Shown here: in pieces, positions 13,201 to 24,053 of the stretch
Layout: every line of letters starts with the position of its first letter
How positions within the stretch are numbered: position 1 is the stretch's first letter
NCBI GenBank assembly: GCA_021234535.1
Contig: CM037841.1
Span: forward strand, 12,544,825-12,608,824
DNA: 64,000 nucleotides
Direction: 5' to 3'
DNA from: Stichopus chloronotus
Taxonomy: Eukaryota > Echinodermata > Holothuroidea > Aspidochirotida > Stichopodidae
Translations under genes and position numbers: made by a program
The notes under the pieces: model-generated
The model's database searches: none
Told to the model about the DNA's origin: nothing
Seen by the model: the letters and a program-made list of their open reading frames with translations, nothing else

Positions 13201-16200
13201 CCTATGTCACCAACCTACAACTAACAGACACATAAGAAGTTATACCATGTAACATGCAAACTCTATAGCCAATTCATCAGCAATTTAAGAAAAACCACTG
13301 CATTTTAATAAAATTAATGGCGATAATAAAAGTGGTCCATAGTGACCATCTAAGTCATCACTTGAATTGTGCTTCCGATACAGATTCAGAGTTTTGCAGT
13401 CATTTCAAACAGCCACTTTAAAATTCCCATGTACTGAGCTGCTGTTCTTAACATGCATGTTGTTGTTATGAAAACAATTCAATAACCATTGTGTTCAGAC
13501 TTATCAGAGCACAGATGCTTTTATGTAATTAACTCCACAGCTGACGACAACTGGAGCACTCAAATTAATAAGTGCTTTTGAGAATTCCATTCATATTGAC
13601 ATTCTGAGCAGTAAATTGAATATAACGGCAAGTGTTCACAGCATGTCAAATATCAGAGGCCATTTACAATAACCAGTTCCAATAGATTTAGATCAAGTAC
13701 GAAAACATCCACCATGTATAATGACCACGGCTGTATGGTGCGATTGTGTCTCATTCTTTCTTTTAAAGAGGAGACCAGGTCACTGAGTCTTTTAGCAGTT
13801 TTCAGTGATTGGCTAAATGTTTTTGAACATACTGTACTATTTCAATTAAAGTAATTGAGCGACATGCAATTCTTCTCATTCCTCTTACAGAGGGAGAGGA
13901 TATGAAACAGAACTAAACTACATGGAAGAGAGAGCTTTGAGAAGCATATAGAACAGAGAGCATTGATAAATGCTGGGATGAAGTCTGCATGGGCAGACAA
14001 TGATAAAGGAGAATCTGAAAGAATGGTGCATAAAATCACTGTGTGTGTTATCAACATGAGTGTACCTCATAAAGCAATCCTAGAAAATCACTATCCGAGG
14101 TAGATTGAGACGACAACAGGCTAATGGTTGGACAACTACAAACTAAAACAATGGGTGGAGGGATGAATAAAAGTTGAGAAAACAAACTACAGTACTGTAA
14201 GACACACTAGAGAATGAAAAAACATATGAAGGTAAGAATGGAGTACTTAAATAAATAACATTTGCATGTTAACATTCATGACTAACTGCAGTACTGCACC
14301 TTGGCTGAATCATGAGTTGCTGTGCACAACATTTAAGAGCCAAAACTGACCTGGTTTTACAATTGAAGGAAGACTCACCCTACCTGCCTTAGAACAACAA
14401 CTGGAGTAACCTTAAAATGGACTAACCCTTCCTTCCTGTGAAGTCATATAGCTAACCCAGATTTTAAAACTGGATTCTCAAGTTTCAATCATGTACACAT
14501 CATGGATACAATTCACCTGTAAATTAATTTCATGCTTTTACTAGTAGTCAAGTATCTGAGAGTAAGTTATAAGGTAGCCCCCCCCCCCCCCCCCCATAGA
14601 CAACAAAATCAGTTGGGATTGTCACTAAATGCAAATTCAAGTTGGACAATCTAAAATACAATAATGAAATCTGGCAATAAATAATTTGAATTTTCAATCA
14701 GTCCCATATTAAGTGAGTCTATGTTAAACACAACACTGACATACATTTGATGACTTTATTTTTGTGGAGGAACTCATTCTTGGAAACAATCAAATTGACA
14801 TGAATTTTTGATGTCTACTAAACAACCAGTTTACATTATTTAACCTTTCACTGCTGCTTCCTATTGGTGCATATTCAACGCACAGTTTGAATTACAAGCA
14901 AAATTGTCAGTACCTGTACATTCTTCGAATGTTTACAGTTAGTGATCAGTCTACTCAGTGAGTCTGTAAATATTAGTGCGATAGATTCCTGTCACTGTAA
15001 ACCAAAGGTTAATCACTTCTGAGGCAGGACTCAAAAGAATTCAGTTCTTAATTGACACAATGATGTCTGAGACTCTTTGAACTTCTAAATGACCATAAAG
15101 TAGCTGATGACATGCTGTGTTGTGAACAACACTGTTTATCCTTTGCAATGACAACTGAACTGAATAGTTAATTATATAGACTACACTGTACTAAAGTACT
15201 GCACACATTTCAATGTAACTGAGATATTATTGTAACCTGTAACAGTCAAATGAGTTAAAGTTGATGTTTGGAAGGTCTCTGATGTTACATACTGTGGCTC
15301 TACAAAACTACAGTGTGTCACAAGTCCAGGATGCTGTCAGCATACAGTGTATATTATATACAGTGCAACATAAAGTATACATTACAACAGAGTGGACTGT
15401 GTCTAGAGTACTAAATGTAGGCCCTCTGGGCTATGCTTCAGTGTGCATTTTGGGCAGGCCTCTCTTCAAAATGCTAGGTGTGTGGGTAACACTTACAAGT
15501 GTATCTGAATTGCATGTTTGTTGTCTGTAAGTTTAGTCAAAGGTGCCCATTACTATTGGCAGGATGTTAATATGGCACCTAATGTACTGTAGCTAGCTAA
15601 GTGACTGCCCTATAGTCTGACACCCTGTACTGTACATTCTGACACAAGTAACATTCTGGCAGCAAGGGCTCAGTCTATCCGCAACCACTGAATAAATTAG
15701 GTCACATGACCCATTCTCTAACATTCTCGCCTACACTGGTAAGTCTCGGAGGCATGTTGCGGAACTAGATTGACAAGAGATGGCCAACTGTTTGTTGAAT
15801 AATGCAAAATGAGGCTATTTTCCATCACTGCAAGGTAGGAGGACACTTTGATCTTCCATCTCTTTGAAAATGAAAGATTTTTTAGGTATTATGTGGGATA
15901 TTTAAAAACAAATACAATCAACCAGAGACTGTTATTTCCCACGTCTCAAACAGTGTCTTCAAACTTTGGGAGTACCTGACTCATTTTATGAATCAATTCG
16001 ATATTTTTCAAACAAAATTTTGTATACAAGCTCTCTCTGGCCATTTCATTGGTGCACATATCTTCAAATACACAGTAAATGCAACGTTACTGTTTTATGC
16101 TGTTTCTTGACACAGTTATTTTAACGCTTAAGTTAAGTCTTACAAGCAAGAAAGCCCTGCATGATCAAAGCGTCATAACTATAGGCCCAGCATCATACTG

Positions 16201-19200
16201 TAAATTATGTCTGAGTAAATGGATGTATAGCAACATAGGAGAATGTCGGAACATAGGGGTATAGGAATATATAGGAGTCTGAACATACAGGATACCGTAA
16301 AAGTGATCAGAACATAGCCCTGGCTGTAATCGTACAGCTGCACATGTCCACTGCGCACAATTAATATTAGCCTACACAGTCCCCGACTGATGGAAAAACA
16401 TGCAACCAGAGAAACAGTAGACCTGTCAGGTGTCAAGTGAACATCCTTAGCACAGTATTAGAATGAGTTTATACTGGTACCATGATTATAACTAAGGTAA
16501 CATTTCAACACTATCAGTGTACTGTTATAGCAGATATTAATACACAGTCACAAACAACATCTTTAATAAGGGAGACACTGAGCAATCATCCAGTTTTTCA
16601 TTTATCTTTTACGATTCTACATTCACCTTACAAATGGTATGTTGATTAATTACTAGTAACCAATTAACATTACACAAAACAAACTTACCTTAAGTACCAC
16701 TGTGGTCTTCTCCTTATATTTATAAGTTATATACTGTACTTGTAAACTTTCTATTCACAAATTTACAGCTCATTAAAAAAACTCAGAAATGCAGAAAGTT
16801 ATGATAAAACAGAGTTTTTAAAGAAATATTAGTTCATACTGTATTGTATACTAACCTTCACATTACTGCAATATCTGGGAAATTCTAAAACAGCTTTGTT
16901 ACAACTACAAGACTGGAATATATTTAAGAAAACAACTAAAATACTCAAGAAGAATAGAATGTTTAGCATTTATGCTGATAAAGATTATCCACCACCATCT
17001 TAATTTTGTCTGATTCTTGAAAATTGACATTCATCACTTTCTAAAAACCATCTGATAAGGTTTAAATTTCCTTTAACTGAAAAAATCACTAAATATCACC
17101 GAATGAAACAGATGTACAAAACTGACAAATGTAGCCTTACAGACAATTTCCTGGACAAAACATGGAACCATCCACTATGACAGTACTTTAAAGCATTTCT
17201 ACCAAACATATGCTGTTGAGAAAAGATACTGCACACAAAATACCTACATTCACTCTGATTTCACAGGTAACCCACAGAAACCCTGCCTGACATTTACTGC
17301 CAATTGTCAATTTACATTTTCATGTGACATCATACATTTTAATAACATCTCACAAGATCTGGAATAATATTCATGCAACCTACTAATAGTGGGAGATATA
17401 CTGTACTTCAAGACACATGGCCCTTTGCTATTATCAGCTGGCAGCTAAAACCACAACTTGGCCCCATGCCTTTTTTGGCCATAAAATTCGACAGAACACA
17501 ATGTTTTCAATAACTGACATTGAAAGTATATGACAACTGGAAAGTCATCCATAAAATGATCAAATTAAGCAGAATCAGACTCTGTTTAAACAGATGCCCA
17601 TTTCTTTTTAACATTACACCACTACTGATGGTATTTTGATCCCCAACTAAGTGCAATTTGATCCCCAGCTTGGAGTAATCTTATTGATACCATGGCGTAT
17701 AGAGCCATCCCTCCTGGTGTACCCTTATCTCTTAGAACTTGCAAGTGTACATAATCTGAACTAGAGCATTACCTGTGGGTTGTTCGGTTATGTAAGTCCT
17801 ACATACCTGACACTGAACCAGATAGCTCAAGATGGTAGAGCAGCAGGGACTATCCTCTCGCAGATTCCTCTACTCAAGCCACTACCCACATCCTTCATAT
17901 TCGACACTCATTTTCAGATTCATTCCAAACTGGAGACATACATCACACTGACATAGCAAAATAATTGCAACATACAGTACCTTGTGAAATGGGTAAACTG
18001 TCACCGGGCTGTTTTGGTACGAGATTATTTTGAAGGCCTTGATCTTTGCAAGCAATCTCCACTCTCTGTCTTCCAATCTATTAACAGAAACAAGAAAAGG
18101 AAATGAATATTTGTATGGTAGGCTTACTGTACTTCAACATAACTTCCACAGTACGAGTGCTGTACTGTAGTTGCAAAGTCAGGGAGCTGCAAACAGCAAT
18201 TTCCTGGTAAAATTGAAAGATTTATCCTGTTTAAACTCACAATGGTTTTGAACACTGTAGACTACAGCCTACAGGTAATGTACAGTTGCACAATAGTACT
18301 AAAGCCTTGAATCACCGGGTTTTCCTTACTGGATCAGCCTCATATTAACTGATGTCCTCTCCAAGCTGCTGAATTGTACAAGTCAACATTAACTTTTTAC
18401 CCAGAATGTGCATGCATTCCACCTACCTACTGTCCATCTTAGTCGGAACCTATTTCCATTCAAAACTTTGTCTAGTACTTTACTCCAGAATGTACAATGG
18501 ATACATTGTATTTTATAGGCCTATATACTTTTATAAGATGCTGGTAAAGTTTTAAGCAACTTCACAGAAAGTGTGCTTCTAAACAGAAAGAAACATGACA
18601 CTGTTTTTGCAGATGTCTCACTCAGGATACACACTGAATTTTCCTTCTTTCCTTTTGTATTTTCCATTATCAGCTTAATCAAATACTAAATGTCAAAGTT
18701 AATATCCTGCTCAGAGTACCATTTCATCAATAAAATCTCAAAAGTTACAACCAATATGTGTCACTTCATTAAGTAAATTGAAGTGAAGAGCATTTATACC
18801 TAGACATCTTTAACATCAAAATTGCTTTCAGACAATGTTAATGTATACATACTCCCACTGCTACAATAGCTTCCACCAGCTGCAGTAATACCTGGGTGCT
18901 GGCAGAGTGGCAGCTCCCTGGTAATACAGTTAGTGTACAGTATAATGAATACATCAATGTAAATTAACAGTCTCCCTGCACACTGAACAATGGATGTATA
19001 CTGAAGCTGCAAATCCACACTCCTGATTCATGAACCTTAAGTTTAGAACATTTGACCTCGAACAGATGACTTTTGACTGTACTGTATGACATGAAGAATA
19101 AGAAGGATATTGTACAGGTAAATAGTATCCTGAGCATTTTGAAGTTTAAAAGAATAAATGTACATGATCATGAATTCATACTGTAGTATGATAGCATAAT

Positions 19201-22200
19201 CACCTTAATCGGCAGTAGGATTATTGACAACTTGTTAGTTTTCTGATAACTATTGTCAACAATGAGGAACAAACAACTGAGTCTTATCAGATAAAACTGA
19301 TGACATAACTGAGACAGTTAGTCACTTCAACATCATCCAGGGTAACAAAGAATATCATTCACACCAGCAGAAAGACTTATGGCTGTGCACTGTATTTATG
19401 CTTTAGTACATAGCTCACATATAAATGATTGTTGTGTTAAAAGAGTAAAATATTAATTTTACTGCTATGACAGACAAAAAGAAATTTGTTGATTGGTGAG
19501 CTTGAACATGCATGGCAGCATTACATGTCATTAACTACAAACCAGAAAGCCAAAAGGCTATGTGATTCCTTGCTACACACCAAGTGTGACATCAATCACA
19601 GTTACCTTTCTGGAGATATTGTATTTACAATGTTTTTACAGTTTGACCTCTGGTGACATGAAAAGACCTTTGACCTCGACCAAAAACAATAGGGACCTTC
19701 TGATCATTATTACCAACCCACATACCAAGTACTACAGCAGTCATGGTAACCCTTTTGGAGATACCGTGTTTACAAGGTTTTCACCGTTTGACCTCTGGTG
19801 ACCTCAAATGACCTTTGACCTCCACCAAAAACGATATAGATCATCTACTCAATATGACCAACCCACACATCAAGTATGACATCAGTTACAGTTACCCATT
19901 TGGAAATATCATGTTTACAAGGTTTATACAGTTTGGCCTCCGGTGACCTCAAATGACCTTTGACCTCCACCAAAAACAATGGCGATCATCTACTCAATAT
20001 GACCAACCCACACTGTAAGTATGACATCAGTCACAGTTACCATTCTTGAGATATCGTGTTTACAAGGTTTTTACAGTTTGATCTCTGGTGACCTCAAATG
20101 ACCTTTGACTTCCACCAAAAACAATAGGGACCATCTATTGAATATGACCAACTTATACAGTAAGAATCACATCAGTCACAGTTACCGTTCTTGAGATATC
20201 GTGTTTAAAAGTTTTCCGCAGTTTGATCTCTGGTGACCTCAAATGACATTGACCTCCACCAAAAACAATAGGGACCATCTACTCAATGTGACCAACCCAC
20301 ACACAAAGTATGACATCAGTCACAGTTACCGTTGTTGAGATACTGTGTTTACAAGGTTTTCGCATTTTGACCTCTAGTGACTTCAAATGACCTTTGACCT
20401 CCACCAAAAACAATAGGGATCATCTAATCAGTATGACCAACTTACACACCAAGTACTAGATCAGTCATGGTTACCCTTCTTGAGATATCCTGTTTACAAG
20501 CAAGGTGTCACATACGCACACACACACACAACATCACATCGCATAGATTCCTTGCCTGCCTTCGGCAAGGAATCAAAAAGAGCAAACTAAGGGTTGCCAC
20601 CATTTTGGGAAACTCTTCACTTACATCCTAACTGAAAGTGGAGGATTGCCAAGTGCATGCGTTAATGTGGATTGTGAGTGAATGTGTAAAATCTCAGTCT
20701 TAAGACATAAAAGGCTTCAGAGCAATATATATATATGTCATGAATTTTGTGGTTAAATCCACTAGACAAAATGTAATGCTATGTAGAAATTTTGGTAAGT
20801 GATCAACTCCCTTGGATTATTGGATATGATTAGTTATTTGCAAAAAAGTTTAAAACAAGGCAACTTCAGCAACAAAAGACATAAGGAAATTCATTTACAT
20901 GGTTTAATAATAAACAGTTTCCAGTTAAAATGAGGCCACTGTCACAATCGAGGAGTTGTTCTTTAGAACATCCAAGTAGAGACTCTTCATAGGAAGATGT
21001 AGAGGATTATGGCTGAGTTCTGAGTGACAAACTACATGCAACAAGAATAATGAAGAGGCTTGACACTGTGTTGTGAGTGACGAACTATGAAACACAAACA
21101 AGAATGGTTTTCTCTCTGATGTATGTTGACTACCCAGGAGAGTCTGGATGTTACAATAGTATCTGCAGCAGAGAAATTGCTTGTGTTAATGAATAGTCTC
21201 ACTTGCTGAAAGACAAAGTGTATCCCTCCTATGATAAGATATGTACTCAAACTCCTATTAGGCCTTCAAGACTAAATGCTCCACAAGTATGCAAGAATTG
21301 TAAAGTAGATCACAAATCAGTAATGTCTGTGCACAATCTCAATTGAACAAAGGTTGGGCCTGAGATCTCCAATATTTGGAGAAGTTCAATTCCCTCCCCC
21401 CCTCCCAAGAAAAAAAAAATGATATATACTGCAAGTGAACTCTGATGACAGTGCAACATATCCCTAGGGGATATACATAAATGGAAACTGTTTCAAGCAG
21501 ATATCATTATAGACTCCAGAGAAGTGGTGTTATTTCGAGGTGAAATTTTACAGCAGTTGCTTCCAAAGAAGGCAAGTATGGTACATGTGTAAAGCAAAAG
21601 GCAAAAGTGTGCAGTGTTAAAATGTTGTATGTATGCAAAAACCAAGCCAGTATACAGTACAGTGTGTTAGTTATCCATGAAATGTCATTCTGCTAACAAT
21701 TATTAAGTAAGATTGGTTGGAGTGATACTGCTAGTATGTTAATAGCTATAGACCTAGGGGTGTGTCCATCTGGGAGGTGGAACCATGTTGAGAAGAACTT
21801 ACAATTCTCTTCCAACAGGGAATCTATCATTTTCTTGACAGAACACACTCACACAAAGTGACAAATTTCTTCAAGTCCTAAAGCACTACAGCTGCAGACA
21901 ATAGCCATATTAAGAATAAGGCTTGTCATAAATCACATGAACACATTTGATGATCAGTGGACAATTCCAAGCTTGTCAAATATGATCAACAATAATTAAT
22001 TTAAAAAAGTTCTCAGTATTTTTGATAGATGTAGATGCCTATGTGGTGTCCTATCTTTAAATTCACAAACAAGCAATTGTCTGATAACTTCACTTTTACT
22101 TTTCTGTTCATCATGACCTTTTCAAATGCTCCAAATTGTCACTTATGGCGTTAACTTCTGGAACAGTTTAATCAACTCACTAAACCATACAGTACCATAA

Positions 22201-24053
22201 TCAATAGTCTTAAGGCTGCATATTGAGCTGGAACACTTATTTCACACCATTTTGCCATGATCATGCAATTTACAGTACACTGCTGAAACAATTTATCAAA
22301 CTTAGAGTTACACTTTTTCCAAGAACATTTACTACTGAGTAATATTCTTTGAAAAGGTATGCTTCTCAAGTAAATGTCTGGCAGACAATTTACGTTTTTC
22401 ATATACGTGAACCACTATTTGAAATTTGCAACCAATCACCAAGATGATGTTTATTTACGAGCTACAGTTACGTTACACACATGCATATGGTACACTATAA
22501 ACAAGTGAAATGGGAGAACAACCAGTGCTAAAAAGAAATGGCAAGATTTCTCACCAATGGTGGAGAGAAATTTAATGGTACAAAACTGATACCAATGGAT
22601 AGGAGATAACATTTTCCTTCTATTTCATTAAAAAATTGAGTAGTTTTATAACTTCTCGATTTGATGCTGGAAAACTCTATGAGTGTGTTGGAAACACATT
22701 TGTATAGTCTTGTACTTGTAGACCTTTCATACGGAGGGTCAAATTCCTACTTTCACATATCCTTGCTCGCCGAATTGCCCATCACGTGTTTTTTGTATCA
22801 TTGTGACTATTCACACGGAAATTTTCATGTAAATAAGCGAACCTGTAGTCACAATTCACACGACGAAAACCAACTAGGGGCACTTGCTGCGTTTGCATGC
22901 TTGTTTGTACAGGCCCATGTCTGTCATTACTGTACGTATATCGATGCATGTTTGTGTACGATACGGTGTACATGTGCATGTCAACGCTAATTGTCATTCG
23001 TAATTTCCTGAATGCATGCACCCACGGTAATTCACCCGCACTTCACAGTCCTTACAGGAATCGATTTCGGAGGCTGGTAATTTTTCTTTCAAATTTTGAC
23101 CATAGTAACTTGTAACTTATTCCACATGGAGTAAAGCAACATTTCAATCAGGGAGTTGTCCGTGTAAAAATTTCCGTGTAAATAGTGCTTTTTCTGTGTG
23201 AATTGTGCTTTCATGTGTCCTTATTGAATCATACGGAAATTTCCATGTGAATAAGGCCCACCTTTCTCTATATTCTTGGCAAACATATATTCTTAGTTAT
23301 ATATTTTTATGATCGTAACCCTTTGATCGTTTTTTAAGTATTAAGATATTACGCTTGAAAAATCACTTTCTTTACTTCATTAGCATTCAAGGCCCCACGA
23401 CGTCACGAAATGTCATGCGTAAAATGTGATAGATGGAAGTTCTTTCTTAGTCGGTTGTCTGTCGACTGTCTTCGTTTGTGTATGTATTCGTCATCTGGAC
23501 ATAGTACCAGTTCTGCGAATTATTACCCGGCGGTTGGGTGAACATGCCATAATTCATGATTTGTACATTCAACACGTTAGAGCTCTCTGACTTAAATCTA
23601 CTCTCTATTGCCTCCAGTTCCTGCACCCACACAAGTTTGTTCATTCCATCATGAAAAATGTCACTACTCCGAACTTCGTGGCTAACATTGCCTTTAGCTA
23701 CTCTGACTCTAGTCTAACTTTCTAAGGCTAGTTCACAAACACAAGTTGACTTAGCATGCAGAGGTACGGTCTGTAAAATATGATGCAATACGTATACAGT
23801 ATGCAGCAAAAACAGTACGCAGGGAGTTGCAGTACATACTAAGTTCTTTAGTAGGTTTACGTTTGTGTTAACTTAACCAAAGCAGAAAAAAAAAGCTTAC
23901 CTCAAAAAGTTTCAAAAGCAGCCCTAAATAGTACTTGCGAACACCGAGATGGAAGCCCAACAAAGCTGGTATTATCACAAGCCCAACTATAATGAAAAAT
24001 GGTGTCAAATACAACCCCAGCAGAGTGAGGAAAATCTGCTCGAACGCGACCAT
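514..24053 (-). CDS. GPAT3/4: GPAT3/GPAT4-type glycerol-3-phosphate acyltransferase gene, 13 coding exons, 3' end missing
   Basis: This gene-level entry spans exons that are listed separately. Joined in phase they give 403 codons with no stop, against about 434-456 residues in vertebrate GPAT3/GPAT4, so 50-60 C-terminal residues lie left of position 1. The family moves an acyl group from acyl-CoA to sn-1 of glycerol-3-phosphate in the ER membrane, the first step of triacylglycerol and phospholipid synthesis. All four acyltransferase blocks are visible: NHTTPVD (H256, D261), WFDRSE (R301), FPEGTCIN (E331, G332) and VIYPVA (P356). Hydrophobic stretches at residues about 8-45 and 170-208 match the family's membrane segments. 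The phrases SWNLLTRT, GGGICVANHT, NNTSVMMFKKGSFEIG and MTSWSVVCDIWYLPP are near-identical to GPAT3/4 from memory of those proteins. The sequence does not clearly separate GPAT3 from GPAT4 and may descend from their common ancestor. Confidence 0.93.
2070..2155 (-). CDS. GPAT3/4: GPAT3/4 exon 12, blocks III and IV (residues 332-360)
   Basis: Acceptor CATGAAAAG, donor ATGAAA|GTAAGT. It encodes GTCINNTSVMMFKKGSFEI and then GGVIYPVAMK, almost invariant in GPAT3/4. P356 is the block IV proline. Confidence 0.96.
2904..2959 (-). CDS. GPAT3/4: GPAT3/4 exon 11 (residues 313-331)
   Basis: Acceptor CTTTATAG, donor CAGAAG|GTTTGT. It encodes RLKAHVEDATKYPMLIFPE. The intron cuts block III inside the glycine codon of FPEG. 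The donor is weaker than its neighbours but both phases fit. Confidence 0.94.
3576..3694 (-). CDS. GPAT3/4: GPAT3/4 exon 10, acyltransferase block II (residues 274-312)
   Basis: Acceptor CATTATCAG, donor AACAG|GTCAGT. It encodes IGQKHTGFVGFIERLM and, near its end, HIWFDRSEMRDR. R301 sits in the block II position that contacts glycerol-3-phosphate in the family. Confidence 0.95.
4114..4140. repeat. (AATC)n microsatellite
   Basis: Five to six tandem AATC units in the intron between GPAT exons 9 and 10. Confidence 0.9.
4339..4432 (-). CDS. GPAT3/4: GPAT3/4 exon 9, acyltransferase block I (residues 242-273)
   Basis: Acceptor AATTTCCAG, donor CCTTT|GTAAGT. It encodes ENRAKGGGICVANHTTPVD and then VIFLSSDNCYSF. 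H256 and D261 form the catalytic NHxxxxD pair of the PlsC-type acyltransferase fold. Confidence 0.96.
4899..4988 (-). CDS. GPAT3/4: GPAT3/4 exon 8 (residues 212-241)
   Basis: Acceptor CATTACAG, donor CAACCT|GTAAGT. It encodes RIKASIARYCHLTVYTLASR and then SAxLTFHN, the poorly conserved stretch before catalytic block I (FMSKHVHLMCYRICVRAL in human). The length is exactly that needed to join exons 7 and 9. Confidence 0.9.
5897..5971 (-). CDS. GPAT3/4: GPAT3/4 exon 7 (residues 187-211)
   Basis: Acceptor TTTTGCAG, donor TCCAG|GTAAGT. It encodes the third hydrophobic stretch, ending SFIGFLPES, the counterpart of VVGYLPNGR. Phase 2 is kept at both ends. Confidence 0.92.
6241..6509. mobile_element. 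TTAA-flanked MITE, about 270 bp
   Basis: TTAA target duplications lie at 6241-6244 and 6506-6509. The inverted ends read AGGGTAATTCTGGGCAAGG on the left and AGGAGAATTCCAGGCAAGG on the right (reverse complement), both followed by AACATGT. TTAA duplication is typical of piggyBac or Kolobok-type transposases. There is no coding capacity, so it is non-autonomous. It sits in the GPAT intron between exons 6 and 7. Confidence 0.85.
7101..7157. repeat. pyrimidine-rich CCTT/CCCT tract
   Basis: Low-complexity C/T run lying about 70 bp beyond the donor side of GPAT exon 6. Confidence 0.8.
7228..7293 (-). CDS. GPAT3/4: GPAT3/4 exon 6 (residues 165-186)
   Basis: Acceptor CTTTGCAG, donor CATCAG|GTATGT. 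It encodes SLRLTVLWSLGFLFRYL and the following hydrophobic residues, the family's second membrane region (YISLRLTVLWGLGVLIRY in human GPAT4). In and out phases are both 2. Confidence 0.95.
7949..8003 (-). CDS. GPAT3/4: GPAT3/4 exon 5 (residues 147-164)
   Basis: Acceptor TTATCACCAG, donor CTGAG|GTAAGA. The exon is 55 nt and encodes ELGSWNLLTRTSMRYQYL, the hallmark EELxSWNLLxRT region just before the central membrane segments. It leaves two bases (AG) for exon 6. Confidence 0.95.
10039..10081 (-). CDS. GPAT3/4: GPAT3/4 exon 4, 43-nt microexon (residues 133-147)
   Basis: It is flanked by CAAACAG and GTGAGT and encodes AIIDDDVTKCFSAE plus one base. This aligns with TIMDDEVTKRFSAE of GPAT4. It exactly supplies the residues and the single base missing between exons 3 and 5, which is strong evidence despite its length. 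Confidence 0.93.
10132..10230. repeat. (ATC)n microsatellite with a duplicated interrupted block
   Basis: About 100 bp of ATC repeats interrupted by ACC and TTG units. The interrupted block CATCACCATCATTGTCATC occurs twice. It lies about 50 bp upstream, in transcript sense, of the 43-nt GPAT microexon. Confidence 0.95.
10377..10748. mobile_element. short member of the GATTCCTTG-ended repeat family
   Basis: It starts GATTCTTTGCC and ends with a stem GATTCCTT / AAGGAATC (10722-10748). The interior has a degraded TGACCT-rich core (about 10537-10570 and 10677-10700) related to the array at 19.6-20.6 kb. It is non-coding and lies in GPAT intron 3. Confidence 0.65.
11057..11202 (-). CDS. GPAT3/4: GPAT3/4 exon 3 (residues 84-132)
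   Basis: A pyrimidine-rich acceptor ending CCTCTAG precedes TG TCT TTG. The donor is GAG|GTAAGT, phase 0. The exon holds a glutamate-rich linker (KEGEEEEGD) and then EFELSHVCYLCKKGVE, matching the EFELSDIFYFCRKGME block of vertebrate GPAT4. Confidence 0.92.
11203..17980. other. GPAT intron 2, no gene seen
   Basis: About 6.8 kb of AT-rich sequence with a C18 tract at 14578-14595. The reading frames in it are short and lack paired splice sites or recognisable motifs on either strand. Confidence 0.7.
17981..18077 (-). CDS. GPAT3/4: GPAT3/4 exon 2 (residues 52-84)
   Basis: Acceptor TTAATAG precedes ATT GGA AGA and the exon ends ATT TCA CAA G before GTACTG, leaving phase 1. It reads IGRQRVEIACK and then a low-conservation linker. 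It aligns with the segment after the first hydrophobic helix (the WATLRMERG region of human GPAT4). Phases match exon 1 (0) and exon 3 (1). Confidence 0.82.
19564..20574. mobile_element. tandem array of a 145-bp unit with GATTCCTTG ends and a 3' hairpin
   Basis: Six units start the same phrase (GTTTGACCTCTGGTGACCTC or a variant) near 19641, 19786, 19931, 20076, 20221 and 20365, a period of about 145 bp. The block opens GATTCCTTGC and closes with a hairpin at 20546-20574: 11-nt perfect arms GATTCCTTGCC and GGCAAGGAATC around a 7-nt loop. A short CA run precedes the hairpin. The same hairpin closes copies near 57.5 and 10.7 kb, so this is one transposable family. No transposase is present and the class is unresolved. 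Confidence 0.85.
19786..20410. promoter_or_regulatory. iterated nuclear-receptor half-site clusters (DR4-DR4-DR1)
   Basis: In the clearest unit four TGACCT hexamers follow each other with spacers of 4 (CTGG), 4 (CAAA) and 1 (T) nucleotides. The final pair, TGACCTTTGACCT, is a textbook DR1, the element bound by RXR, HNF4, COUP-TF or PPAR-type receptors. The sequence match is certain. Receptor binding is inference. Confidence 0.4.
22808..23254. mobile_element. MITE-like element, about 445 bp
   Basis: The left end TATTCACACGGAAATTTTC and the reverse complement of the right end, TTATTCACATGGAAATTTCC, are inverted repeats. TA dinucleotides at both edges could be the target duplication. It is non-coding, and related short motifs (CCGTGTAAATAG) recur inside. 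Confidence 0.55.
23901..24053 (-). CDS. GPAT3/4: GPAT3/4 exon 1 (start codon, residues 1-51)
   Basis: The ATG at 24053-24051 opens MVAFEQIF and the exon ends KLLLKLFE before donor GTAAGC, phase 0. The exon encodes the N-terminal hydrophobic segment (about residues 8-45), which in GPAT3/4 anchors the protein in the ER or lipid-droplet membrane. The frame stays open upstream to a GTG at 24068, but the ATG at 24053 is the first ATG and gives an N-terminus of family-like length. Confidence 0.88.

Larger units (their letters stand above)
18078..23900. other. GPAT intron 1, repeat-bearing
   Basis: About 5.8 kb. It contains the 145-bp tandem array (19564-20574) and a MITE-like element (22808-23254). 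I see no further gene. Confidence 0.7.
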
